Assembly (NCBI GenBank): GCA_001791615.1 | Contig: MGEY01000024.1 | Location: 8,274 to 17,584, forward strand | DNA from: Candidatus Uhrbacteria bacterium RIFOXYA2_FULL_40_9 | GTDB taxonomy: Bacteria; Patescibacteriota; Patescibacteriia; UBA9934; GWF2-40-263 | Reading direction: 5' to 3' | DNA length: 9,311 bases | Shown: positions 1 through 6,618 of the stretch, one piece after another | Position numbering within the stretch: the first letter of the stretch is position 1 | Layout of the letters: every line of letters begins with the position of its first letter | Program-made: the position numbers and the translations under genes | The notes under the pieces: generated by a model | Database searches by the model: none | What the model was told of the DNA's origin: nothing | What the model saw: only the letters and a program-made list of their open reading frames with translations

Positions 1-834
1 TATAATGGAGGAATGGAGCATGTGACCCTTCATCTTCTTTACTCACGATTTTGGAATAAGTTTTTGTTTGATCAGGGTTTGGTTCCAACCAGCGAGCCGT
101 ATAAACGTCGTATTAGTCATGGGCTTGTTATGGCTGAAGATGGAACAAAGATGAGTAAGAGTAAAGGGAATGTAGTGAATCCAGATGAAATGGTGATTGA
201 GTATGGAGCGGATGCCCTTCGCATGTATATTCTTTTCATGGGTCCGTTTGAAGAAGCTGTTCCTTGGAATAAAAATGGATTGATTGGGGTGCGCCGATTT
301 CTTGATAAAGTCATACGTTATGTTGAAGAATGGAAAAAAGAGAACACTTCAGATCACACCGGGAAATTAGTTGAGCCTTTCTTAAAGAAAATTTCTGAGG
401 ATATTGAAGATCTCAAGTTCAACACAGCTGTTTCTTCTCTTATGCAACTGTTTAAAGCATTAACAGAAAAGGATGTTCAAACAGGTAAACAAAAAATGGT
501 TTCAGAAGATCAACTAAAACGAATTCTCATCACCCTTTGTCCTTTTGCACCTCATGTTGCTAATGAAGCTTGGGAACTGATTGGACAAAAAGGATTTGTC
601 GAAGAGCAATCCTGGCCAATGATTGATGAACAGCTTTTAGTTCAAGATTTGATTGAAATGGCTGTGCAAATAAATGGAAAGGTACGTGCACAAATTCAGC
701 TAGCGCCAGATGCCACAGAAGAGATCGCAAAAGAAAAGGCACTTGCAGATGAGAATGTTCAAAAACATTTGCAGGGTAAAGAGATTCGAAAGATCGTGTA
801 TGTGCCAGGACGCATTTTGAACCTTGTTGTCTAA
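1..834 (+). CDS. leuS: Leucyl-tRNA synthetase, C-terminal part (5' truncated by window edge)
   Basis: Charges tRNA-Leu with leucine in the cytoplasm (class I aminoacyl-tRNA synthetase). The frame is open from base 1, where it reads YNGGMEHVTLHLLYSRFW, a LeuRS signature of the catalytic Rossmann domain; the ATG at 13 is internal, so the true start lies left of the window. The class I signature KMSKS is at 148-162 (context DGTKMSKSKGNVVNP). An alpha-helical anticodon-binding domain follows (about 290-620). The small C-terminal domain, beginning near VQINGKVRAQIQL (667 onward) and ending IRKIVYVPGRILNLVV, is typical of bacterial LeuRS. Two stops in tandem (TAA TAA, 832-837) precede a terminator hairpin. 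The editing domain and HIGH motif are outside the window. Identification is very secure. Confidence 0.97.
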   Translation, partial: YNGGMEHVTLHLLYSRFWNKFLFDQGLVPTSEPYKRRISHGLVMAEDGTKMSKSKGNVVNPDEMVIEYGADALRMYILFMGPFEEAVPWNKNGLIGVRRFLDKVIRYVEEWKKENTSDHTGKLVEPFLKKISEDIEDLKFNTAVSSLMQLFKALTEKDVQTGKQKMVSEDQLKRILITLCPFAPHVANEAWELIGQKGFVEEQSWPMIDEQLLVQDLIEMAVQINGKVRAQIQLAPDATEEIAKEKALADENVQKHLQGKEIRKIVYVPGRILNLVV

Positions 835-842
835 TAAATACA

Positions 843-875
843 AAAAAGAACGGAACTTTCCGTTCTTTTTCGTTC
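843..875 (+). terminator. Intrinsic terminator after leuS
   Basis: The arms 843-855 and 858-870 are perfect inverted repeats (core GAACGGAA/TTCCGTTC) extended by A/T pairs, with a 2-4 nt loop. The T-rich 3' arm is followed by CGTTC. It sits 8 nt after the leuS stop. Because the flanks are A-run on one side and T-run on the other, it could work in both directions. Confidence 0.75.
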
Positions 876-982
876 ACTTATATAAGCGCGACAACGAACC
901 TTAGCGAAAAAAGCTTTTTTTGTCCCTGTCCTGCATTCATCCACTTCCACAATTGCTCTCTTCTTGATAAGGTTTTTGCACA

Positions 983-990
983 AAAGGAGG
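983..990 (+). promoter_or_regulatory. Strong Shine-Dalgarno (AAAGGAGG) ahead of ugd
   Basis: Near-perfect anti-SD complement. It is 12 nt before the ATG at 1003 but only 6 nt before an in-frame TTG at 997, so it bears on the choice of start codon. Confidence 0.8.
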
Positions 991-1002
991 TTATTATTGC
1001 GT

Positions 1003-2316
1003 ATGAAAGTAGTCATGATTGGGACCGGATATGTGGGTCTTACCACAGGCCTTGGGTATGCCAAACTTGGGCATCATGTGGCTTGTGTAGATACAGATGT
1101 CGCGAAAATTGCACAACTCGATTTAGGAGAGGTTCCTTTTTATGAACCAGAACTTTCTGAAATTCTTCGTGAAATGCAAGAAGAAGGAAGGGTGATGTTT
1201 ACGACTGATCTTGCTTCTGTGATTGGACGCGCTGAGGTGATTATGATTGCTGTTGGCACCCCAGCATCTCCTACAGGAGAAGCGGATCTTTCCGCTGTGT
1301 TTCAAGTGGCTGAACAGATTGGTTCTCTTTTAGATCATGAAGCTGTGATTGTCGTGAAGAGCACTGTTCCTCCTGGAACAAATAAGGCTGTGATTGCACG
1401 TGTTCGTGCAGCCATGCAAAAAGCAGGAAAAGAAGTTTATTCTGATGTTGTGACAAATGCCTCTGTTCCAGAGTTTCTTCGAGAAGGAAGTGCGTTTGTT
1501 GATTTTTTTAAACCCGATCGCATTGTAGTCGGAGCTGATGATCGTATTGTACAGACGATTCTTGATCGTCTTCATGTGGGGATTAATGCTCCTCGAGTTT
1601 TTACGACCGTGGAAAGTGCAGAGCTTATTAAGTATGCCGCTAATGCGTTTCTGGCGACAAAAATTTCTTTTATCAATGAGATTGCCAATATTGCAGAAAG
1701 AATAGGAGCAGATGTGACAGAAGTTGCAAGAGGAATAGGACTTGATCGTCGGATTGGTCCACATTTTTTACAAGCAGGGATTGGGTATGGAGGATCTTGT
1801 TTTCCAAAAGATGTTTCTGCCTTGCATCAACTTTCTGGAATGAATGGGTACACATTTAAGTTGTTGAGTTCTGTCATAGAAGTAAATAATCGACAAAGAG
1901 ATCTTTTTTTTGCAAAGATTGAACGAGTCATGGGGCCGTTGAAAGGACGAAAGATCGCGGTTTGGGGATTAGCATTTAAAAATGACACTGATGATGTACG
2001 AGAATCCGCTGCGATTGATTTTGTTCAACGTCTTTGTGGTCGCGGGGCTGAAGTGGTGGTGTATGATCCCAAAGCCATGAGGAATGCAAAAGTTATTTTG
2101 AGTCAACAAGTTACCTTTGCACCAACTGCGCTTGATGCAGCTATGGGAGCAGATGCTTTACTCATTTTGACTCCATGGGCAGAGTTTCGGAATGTGAGTT
2201 TTTCTTTTTTACATTCTTCTTTGTTAGAACCTCGTATTTTTGATGGACGGAATTTGCTCGCGGATCTTGATTTAGCACAAAAAGGATTTGAATATTATGG
2301 TATTGGTCTTGGATAA
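1003..2316 (+). CDS. ugd: UDP-glucose/UDP-sugar 6-dehydrogenase
   Basis: NAD-dependent four-electron oxidation of a UDP-hexose to a UDP-hexuronate, feeding capsule or exopolysaccharide precursors; cytoplasmic. From ATG 1003 the protein is 437 aa, the family's normal length. Visible motifs: N-terminal dinucleotide-binding GTGYVG (residues 7-12), AVGTPASPTGEADLSAV (84 onward), VVKSTVPPGT (117-126), PEFLREGSAFVDFFKPDR (156 onward), ELIKYAANAFLATKISFINE linker helix (207 onward) and the catalytic thiol in GGSCFPKD (Cys266, codon 1798-1800). The C-terminal domain carries WGLAFKNDTDDVRES. The start may instead be TTG 997 (adding Met-Arg), which is better spaced from the ribosome site. Exact sugar (UDP-Glc, or UDP-ManNAc/GlcNAc as in WecC/WbpA) cannot be fixed from motifs alone; it looks closest to Ugd. 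comEC follows after 24 nt, suggesting cotranscription. Confidence 0.93.
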   Translation: MKVVMIGTGYVGLTTGLGYAKLGHHVACVDTDVAKIAQLDLGEVPFYEPELSEILREMQEEGRVMFTTDLASVIGRAEVIMIAVGTPASPTGEADLSAVFQVAEQIGSLLDHEAVIVVKSTVPPGTNKAVIARVRAAMQKAGKEVYSDVVTNASVPEFLREGSAFVDFFKPDRIVVGADDRIVQTILDRLHVGINAPRVFTTVESAELIKYAANAFLATKISFINEIANIAERIGADVTEVARGIGLDRRIGPHFLQAGIGYGGSCFPKDVSALHQLSGMNGYTFKLLSSVIEVNNRQRDLFFAKIERVMGPLKGRKIAVWGLAFKNDTDDVRESAAIDFVQRLCGRGAEVVVYDPKAMRNAKVILSQQVTFAPTALDAAMGADALLILTPWAEFRNVSFSFLHSSLLEPRIFDGRNLLADLDLAQKGFEYYGIGLG

Positions 2317-2330
2317 GGTATGAAGCAAAG

Positions 2331-2337
2331 AAGGAGG
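2331..2337 (+). promoter_or_regulatory. Shine-Dalgarno (AAGGAGG) of comEC
   Basis: It lies between the ATG at 2320 and the ATG at 2341 and so excludes the upstream ATG as the main start. The gap to ATG 2341 is only 3 nt; to the next in-frame TTG (2344) it is 6 nt. Either start changes the protein by a single residue. Confidence 0.7.
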
Positions 2338-2340
2338 TGG

Positions 2341-3840
2341 ATGTTGTTACAAAATTGGTGGACTTCGATGGCCTATTCGCCATCGCGATCTTTTGCCGTG
2401 GTTGCCACGGCATTTTGTATTGGGATTGCTTGGGGTGAAGTGTTTGCACGAAGTTCTTTTGAATTATTTCTTTGGCCACTTGCGTGTTTAATTGTTTCTA
2501 TATTCCTCGTTCATTCGCGTGTTTTTCGCGTCAGTCTTATCATTCTTCTTGCTTTTGTTTTTGGGTTGTTTCGAACATCTCAAGCCTCTCTTCCTTCTGG
2601 AATAGAAACACTTGCAGATCATGCAGGACGATCTATCCGCATAGAAGGGAGGGTCTCTTCTGAAGTGGAACATCGACTTGATGGTCAGCATGTTGTTCTT
2701 GATCATGTCTTTCTTGCGGAAAGATCTGTAGAAGGAAAATTACTTGTTTTCTTTCCATTATATCCAAAAATAGACACAGGAGATCGTTTGGTGTTTACCG
2801 GAACAATTCAGCTTCCAGAACCTTTTGAAGGTTTTGCCTATGATCATTACCTCGCGACAAAAGGAATCCTCGGCATCAGTTTTTTCCCACAAAATCTTGA
2901 TGTCTATCCTTCCTTTCAGAAAGGATTTCTTGTTAGGATTCTTTCAATAAAACAACGTGTGGTGAATCGATTGCAACATCTTTTTCCTGAACCTCACGCT
3001 TCCTTTCTTTCAGGATTACTTTTTGGTGGGAGTTCCTCTCTTTCTTCGGATTTAAAAGAAGATTTTTCACGAACCGGAGTTTCTCATATTCTTGCAGCTT
3101 CTGGGTTTAATGTTTCTTTATTTTCTCTTGTCTTTCTTGGATGGATTTTGCAAACCCCTTTAGGAAGAAAACGAGGCTTATTTTTGACAGCCGTTTTATT
3201 AGTGCTTTATGTACTGATGGCAGGAGCCACACCTGCTGTGGTGCGTGCAGGCGTGATGGCTTCTTTGCTTTTGGTAGGAACAGGGATTCGAAGAAAGGCT
3301 TCTATGAGAAATGTATTGTTACTTACATTAGCCGTAATGCTTCTTGTGAATCCAAAACTTCTTTTTTGGGATGTTGGATTTCAACTTTCTTTTATTGCCA
3401 CAACTGCCCTTATTTTTGTGGTGCCTCAATGGAAACCATATTTTTTGTGGATTCCCGATTCCTTTGGAATTCGTGAATCTTTTGTTGGAAGTTTAGCAGC
3501 GATTGTTTGTACCATTCCGCTTATTCTCTGGCAGTTTGGTTCCATTTCTTTCATTGCTCCGCTGAGCAATCTTCTCATTTTGCCTGTCATTCCTTTTGTG
3601 ATGGCTTTGAGTCTATTAGCACTTCTTTTCAGTGTTTTGTCTTTTTCTCTTGCATTAATTTTTGTCCTGCCAGCTTGGGCTCTTTCTTTCTTTATTCTCC
3701 ACATTATTGTGTGGTTCGGGTCATTTACTTGGGCGCAAATGCAACCAGAATGGGCACAAGGGGGAGCCATTTTTCTTTTTCTAGGATTTGGATTTTTTCT
3801 TTTATGGAATTTCTTTCAGAAAACAAAAAGAAATTATTAA
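2341..3840 (+). CDS. comEC: ComEC/Rec2 DNA-uptake channel, DUF4131 and Competence domains only
   Basis: Polytopic inner-membrane protein that carries single-stranded DNA into the cytoplasm in natural transformation. 499 aa from ATG 2341. Order: two or three N-terminal hydrophobic segments (about 14-80); an OB-like DUF4131 stretch (IRIEGRVSSEVEH..., KLLVFFP, GDRLVFTGTIQLPEPFEGFAYDHYLATKGI compressed here) around residues 95-180; then the Competence domain with GVSHILAASGFNVSLF (246 onward), GATPAVVRAG (295-304) and GFQLSF (346-351), all family hallmarks, and many further membrane helices to the end. The C-terminal metallo-beta-lactamase domain of full-length ComEC is missing here and is encoded by the next, overlapping ORF. 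Together they make about 805 aa, close to a full ComEC. Whether the split is natural or a frameshift is treated under findings. Confidence 0.9.
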   Translation: MLLQNWWTSMAYSPSRSFAVVATAFCIGIAWGEVFARSSFELFLWPLACLIVSIFLVHSRVFRVSLIILLAFVFGLFRTSQASLPSGIETLADHAGRSIRIEGRVSSEVEHRLDGQHVVLDHVFLAERSVEGKLLVFFPLYPKIDTGDRLVFTGTIQLPEPFEGFAYDHYLATKGILGISFFPQNLDVYPSFQKGFLVRILSIKQRVVNRLQHLFPEPHASFLSGLLFGGSSSLSSDLKEDFSRTGVSHILAASGFNVSLFSLVFLGWILQTPLGRKRGLFLTAVLLVLYVLMAGATPAVVRAGVMASLLLVGTGIRRKASMRNVLLLTLAVMLLVNPKLLFWDVGFQLSFIATTALIFVVPQWKPYFLWIPDSFGIRESFVGSLAAIVCTIPLILWQFGSISFIAPLSNLLILPVIPFVMALSLLALLFSVLSFSLALIFVLPAWALSFFILHIIVWFGSFTWAQMQPEWAQGGAIFLFLGFGFFLLWNFFQKTKRNY

Positions 3841-4724
3841 TATCGCAAAGACACACCATTCAACGTTGTTTTGTTCTTGGATTATTTCTTTTGGTGTCTC
3901 TTTTTCTTTTTGCTTTTGAATCGCAGTCTTTTTCTTTCATTTTTCAAGAGGATTCTTTAAAAGTATGGATGTTTGATGTTGGACAAGGTGACGCTCTTTT
4001 TTTAGAGCTTCCAACAGGAGAGCAGATTTTGATCGATGGAGGACCGGATAATCGAGTACTTTCCAAATTAGGATCTGTGCTTTTTCCTTGGGATCGTTCT
4101 CTTGATTATGTGGTTGCGACCCACGCAGACGCAGATCACATTACTGGTCTTGTTTCTGTTCTAGAAAATTATGACGTTTCACATGTGGTCACAAATGGTC
4201 ATCTTCAAGGGACAGGTGTTTCGGATGCATTGCAAAAAGCCATTGAGCAAGAAAAGTCAGAACAACGTGTTGTTCATGCAGGACAAACTTTGACTTTTGG
4301 AGATGTGATATTGGAGGTGTTATGGCCTTCTTTAGAAGTGATGAATGGAGTCGTTCAAGATCGAAATGAAACATCACTTGTTTTTCTTTTAACGTATGGA
4401 AAGACGAGTATTTTATTCACTGGGGATGCAGAAGAAGGATCAGAATTTGAATTTGCTACACAGGTTGGTGATGTGGATGTTGTAAAAGTTGGACATCATG
4501 GAAGTGCTTCTTCTACTTCTCATTTTCTTCTTGATCAGATTACTCCAGAAGTTGCTCTTGTTTCTGCAGGAAAAGATAATTCTTACGGACATCCACATCC
4601 TATTGTTCTTCAACGCCTTTTTGATCGAGCTGTAGACGTTTTTCGAACCGATCAAGGAGGAGATATTCTTCTTCGTTCTGTTGGACAAGAACCAAATCTT
4701 GAATATGCCCCCTTGCCGTTCTGA
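3804..4724 (+). CDS. ComEC-type metallo-beta-lactamase-fold hydrolase with N-terminal membrane anchor
   Basis: 306 aa from ATG 3804, overlapping the last 37 nt of comEC in the -1 frame. Residues 22-38 (CFVLGLFLLVSLFLFAF) form one membrane helix after a basic N-terminus. The MBL fold follows: DVGQGDA (58-64), LIDGGPD, metal-ligand motif THADADH (106-112), FTGDAEEG (Asp208) and GHHGSASSTS (230 onward), then a GHPHP motif. The T-H-x-D-x-D-H variant of HxHxDH is characteristic of the ComEC C-terminal domain, thought to degrade the non-transported DNA strand. The location should be membrane-anchored and extracytoplasmic. The upstream sequence has no good ribosome site for 3804, so translation probably depends on coupling to comEC, or the two ORFs are one frameshifted gene. 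Stand-alone anchored versions are, from memory, common in CPR genomes. Confidence 0.88.
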   Translation: MEFLSENKKKLLISQRHTIQRCFVLGLFLLVSLFLFAFESQSFSFIFQEDSLKVWMFDVGQGDALFLELPTGEQILIDGGPDNRVLSKLGSVLFPWDRSLDYVVATHADADHITGLVSVLENYDVSHVVTNGHLQGTGVSDALQKAIEQEKSEQRVVHAGQTLTFGDVILEVLWPSLEVMNGVVQDRNETSLVFLLTYGKTSILFTGDAEEGSEFEFATQVGDVDVVKVGHHGSASSTSHFLLDQITPEVALVSAGKDNSYGHPHPIVLQRLFDRAVDVFRTDQGGDILLRSVGQEPNLEYAPLPF

Positions 4725-4741
4725 GGAGAAAGTGATATTTT
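4713..4741 (+). promoter_or_regulatory. Possible promoter for ndk
   Basis: TTGCCG (4713-4718), 17 nt spacer, then TATTTT (4736-4741; 4 of 6 to TATAAT). It overlaps the end of the preceding gene and would start RNA about 28 nt before the ndk ATG. Weak; ndk could equally be read through from comEC, since no terminator separates them. Confidence 0.25.
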
Positions 4742-4775
4742 TAGGGCGATAAATTAGTGAATAACCTTTTTGTTT

Positions 4776-5279
4776 ATGATTCAACGTTCTCTTATTCTCC
4801 TGAAGCCGGATGCACTCGAGCGCGGTATTTGTGGAGAGATTATCACACGTTTCGAGCGTGTTGGGGCAAAAATTGTTGGGATGAAATTACTTGTCTCTGA
4901 AAAAGACACAGCCATGCGTCATTACACAGAAGATCTTGCACAGCGTCGTGGAGAAAAAGTGAGAGAAATGATGATTCAGATGTTAACTTCTGGTCCGATT
5001 ATGGCGATTGTTGTAGAAGGAGTTGAAATGGTAGAGATCACAAGAAAAATGGTTGGCACAACTGAGCCAAAGAGTGCAGCTCCAGGGACCATTCGTGGGG
5101 ATTATGCACACGTTTCTTTTCAACATGCAGATGATCTTGATAGTCCTATTTTCAATTTGATTCATGCTTCAGGAAATGCTGAAGAAGCAGAAGCGGAGAT
5201 CAATGTGTGGTTTAAACCAGAAGAACTCGTTGAGTATAATCCAGCGTTCACCAAATACACATTGAAGAAAAAAGAATAA
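4776..5279 (+). CDS. ndk: Nucleoside diphosphate kinase
   Basis: Transfers the gamma-phosphate of NTPs to NDPs through a phospho-histidine, balancing (d)NTP pools. 167 aa from ATG 4776; the in-frame TTG at 4770 is less likely. Family motifs: start RSLILLKPDALERG (4 onward), EIITRFERVGAKIVGMKL, TSGPIMAIVVEG (71-82), GTTEPKSAAPGTIRGDY (94-110) and the active-site segment NLIHASGN (127-134) with His130 (codon 5163-5165), against the usual NxxHGSDS. The tail EAEAEINVWF fits the canonical end. The protein is about 20 residues longer than classical Ndk, with an extra stretch (SFQHADDLDSPIF, 114-126) just before the catalytic His and a basic tail KKKE. No clear Shine-Dalgarno precedes the ATG. It follows the ComEC hydrolase by 51 nt and is followed by hairpins. 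Confidence 0.95.
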   Translation: MIQRSLILLKPDALERGICGEIITRFERVGAKIVGMKLLVSEKDTAMRHYTEDLAQRRGEKVREMMIQMLTSGPIMAIVVEGVEMVEITRKMVGTTEPKSAAPGTIRGDYAHVSFQHADDLDSPIFNLIHASGNAEEAEAEINVWFKPEELVEYNPAFTKYTLKKKE

Positions 5280-5299
5280 TAAAAGAAGATATTTTTTTT

Positions 5300-5317
5300 G
5301 AGAGGGGTTTTCCTCTC
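5300..5317 (+). terminator. Hairpin just after ndk
   Basis: GAGAGG (5300-5305) pairs with CCTCTC (5312-5317) around a 6-nt loop, followed by a weak TTCTTAT tract. A run of eight T (5292-5299) precedes it. Probably an auxiliary terminator upstream of the better one at 5324-5353. Confidence 0.4.
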
Positions 5318-5323
5318 TTCTTA

Positions 5324-5353
5324 TCCTCGGACTGATTGTTCCGAGGTTTTCTT
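5324..5353 (+). terminator. Intrinsic terminator of the ugd-comEC-ndk stretch
   Basis: CCTCGGA (5325-5331) pairs with TCCGAGG (5340-5346), loop of 8 nt, followed by TTTTCTT. It is a GC-rich stem with a U-tract, 46 nt past the ndk stop. Confidence 0.75.
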
Positions 5354-5381
5354 GACCAAAAAGCTGATCACACGGTAGGGT
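5352..5381 (+). promoter_or_regulatory. Possible promoter for the 364-aa gene
   Basis: TTGACC (5352-5357; 5 of 6 to the -35 consensus) with an 18-nt spacer to TAGGGT (5376-5381; 3 of 6). RNA would start near 5388, leaving about 30 nt of leader containing the ribosome site. It lies directly after the ndk terminator, where a new promoter is expected. Confidence 0.35.
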
Positions 5382-5419
5382 AGTTCATGGTTCTTTTCAC
5401 TTCAAAAGGAGGGCACCTG

Positions 5420-6514
5420 ATGAGCACAACTCCAAAGCAGTTCCGCATGCTTCCTCCCTTTAAAGCTCTGACTTTTCCTTGTCATGATGAATTGCGTGTT
5501 CGTGGTTTGCTTGCGACTTTTCTAACGAAAACGATGTGTGTTCCTCATGACCATTTGTCAGCTTTAATGGAGGCAATTATTCGTCAAGCAAAGAGCGTTC
5601 CAGAAAAACAGTGCGGATCACTTTCACAGGCGTCTGCTTATGTGATTGGAAAATATTGTGGTCTTTGGAAGGATTATCCTGGAAGAGGACTTCATGCGTT
5701 GTGGGTTTTGGAAGATTCTGGTTTTACTTTTTCTCGACAAGAAGAAGGGATTCGAACTATTCAAGAACTTCATTCCTGGATTAATAATCTGCTTTTCAGA
5801 AGTGGATTTCATCAAGTCGCTATTTCTGCACAAGAATGGATCAGTGAAGAAATGCGTCTGAGTTTAGCAGCACTGCATGTTCCCGCAGAAAATTTGGAAG
5901 GAGAGTTGTATTTTTCTCGAAGTGTCTGGATGTATGAATTTCTTCTTCGTCTCATTAAATGGTTTGGAGATGAAAAGGTTCAGTTGGAGACATATTGTCA
6001 TACGGTCACGTTGACTTCTCTCATGGTGGAAGATGCCATGGAATTGACGGCTTTACTGATGGGAACAGTTATAGAAGAAGATGAAGAACAAGTACAAATT
6101 CAGTTTGAACCCGTTACTCCTACTCCGCTTTATCAGCATTTTCGTTTCTACGCACCTCTTTGTTGGCAAATGATCTTAATTGCAAAGAAAGAAGGAATTT
6201 CTAAAAAGGATTTAATGCAATGGTCTTTCGAAATGGGGAAAGAGTGGATTGCATGGTTGACCAGTGCTTTTCAGATTGAACTTCTTGATCGTGAATTGTT
6301 TGAGACAGTTCTTACTAATATTTCTTTTCTGAAAAATCGTTCGCAGGAAGAAGTTTTTAATCTCCTTTTTGCTTGGAGGGAAGTGAGAAGAGAAGGAATT
6401 TATTCTTTTCCTGCTTTTGTGAATCGTTTTGACGATCAAGAAGATCCACAAATACCAAGGCTCGTTCATGCTCTTATTTCTTCTGTGGGAGTTGATCCCA
6501 CATTTGTTTTGTGA
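5420..6514 (+). CDS. Protein of unknown function, 364 aa
   Basis: I do not recognise this family. The start is ATG 5420, preceded by AAAAGGAGG (5404-5412) at 7 nt; the ATG at 5387 lies upstream of that ribosome site and is rejected. The protein shows no signal peptide or membrane helix and looks soluble and mainly helical, with many Trp and aromatic residues (WVLEDSGF 95-102, SVWMYEFLLRLIKWF 168 onward, FRFYAPLCWQMILIAKK 241 onward, EWIAWLTSAF 275 onward). An acidic, proline-ended linker (VIEEDEEQVQIQFEPVTPTP, 217-236) appears to divide it into two lobes. Cysteines 21, 40, 65, 80, 193 and 248 form no CxxC pair. A good ribosome site, own terminators and even codon usage argue that it is real. 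Isolated transcription unit, convergent with the CBS gene; nothing nearby suggests its role. Confidence 0.85.
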   Translation: MSTTPKQFRMLPPFKALTFPCHDELRVRGLLATFLTKTMCVPHDHLSALMEAIIRQAKSVPEKQCGSLSQASAYVIGKYCGLWKDYPGRGLHALWVLEDSGFTFSRQEEGIRTIQELHSWINNLLFRSGFHQVAISAQEWISEEMRLSLAALHVPAENLEGELYFSRSVWMYEFLLRLIKWFGDEKVQLETYCHTVTLTSLMVEDAMELTALLMGTVIEEDEEQVQIQFEPVTPTPLYQHFRFYAPLCWQMILIAKKEGISKKDLMQWSFEMGKEWIAWLTSAFQIELLDRELFETVLTNISFLKNRSQEEVFNLLFAWREVRREGIYSFPAFVNRFDDQEDPQIPRLVHALISSVGVDPTFVL

Positions 6515-6540
6515 AGGCCTGTCACTACGGGTCTTTTTTT
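6514..6540 (+). terminator. Intrinsic terminator of the 364-aa gene
   Basis: AGGCCTGT (6515-6522) pairs with ACGGGTCT (6527-6534, two G-T wobbles), loop CACT, followed by a run of T to 6540. It begins at the stop codon. Confidence 0.8.
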
Positions 6541-6544
6541 GTAC

Positions 6545-6570
6545 AAAAAATCCTCTGTACAAAGAGGATT
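6545..6570 (-). terminator. Minus-strand terminator (second, distal to CBS gene)
   Basis: AATCCTCT (6549-6556) and AGAGGATT (6563-6570) pair with a 6-nt loop. Read on the minus strand, the stem is followed by a run of T (the complement of AAAAAA at 6545-6550). Confidence 0.6.
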
Positions 6571-6572
6571 AA

Positions 6573-6592
6573 GAGAACACAAAAACGTTCTC
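6573..6592. repeat. Inverted repeat between convergent genes
   Basis: GAGAAC (6573-6578) pairs with GTTCTC (6587-6592), 8-nt A-rich loop. No T-tract follows on either strand, so it is a bare hairpin within the terminator cluster. Confidence 0.4.
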
Positions 6593-6617
6593 AAAAAGAA
6601 AATCCGCTTTAAGCGGA
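6591..6617 (-). terminator. Intrinsic terminator of the CBS gene
   Basis: TCCGCT (6603-6608) and AGCGGA (6612-6617) pair with a 3-nt loop. On the minus strand this is followed by TTTTCTTTTT (6602 down to 6593). It begins 1 nt past the gene's stop. Confidence 0.8.
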
Positions 6618-6618
6618 A

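Noticed and set aside
878..886. TATAAG as a -10 box for ugd
   Set aside because: No acceptable -35 at 16-18 nt and it overlaps the region just after the leuS terminator; too weak to list.
907..921. Palindrome AAAAAAGCTTTTTTT between leuS and ugd
   Set aside because: Perfect, but only A/T pairs with a central GC and no room for a loop; not a convincing terminator or operator.
964..1002. Upstream extension of ugd from 964
   Set aside because: That start lies before the Shine-Dalgarno, and the extra residues do not belong to the Rossmann domain start.
2320..2340. comEC start at ATG 2320
   Set aside because: The ribosome site AAGGAGG lies after it, and only a weak AAGG immediately precedes it.
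3507..3803. Long upstream extension of the MBL ORF inside comEC
   Set aside because: The extension is a Cys/Ser/Phe-rich shadow of the comEC membrane helices in another frame.
5387..5419. Earlier ATG of the 364-aa gene
   Set aside because: The strong ribosome site at 5404-5412 is downstream of it and serves ATG 5420.
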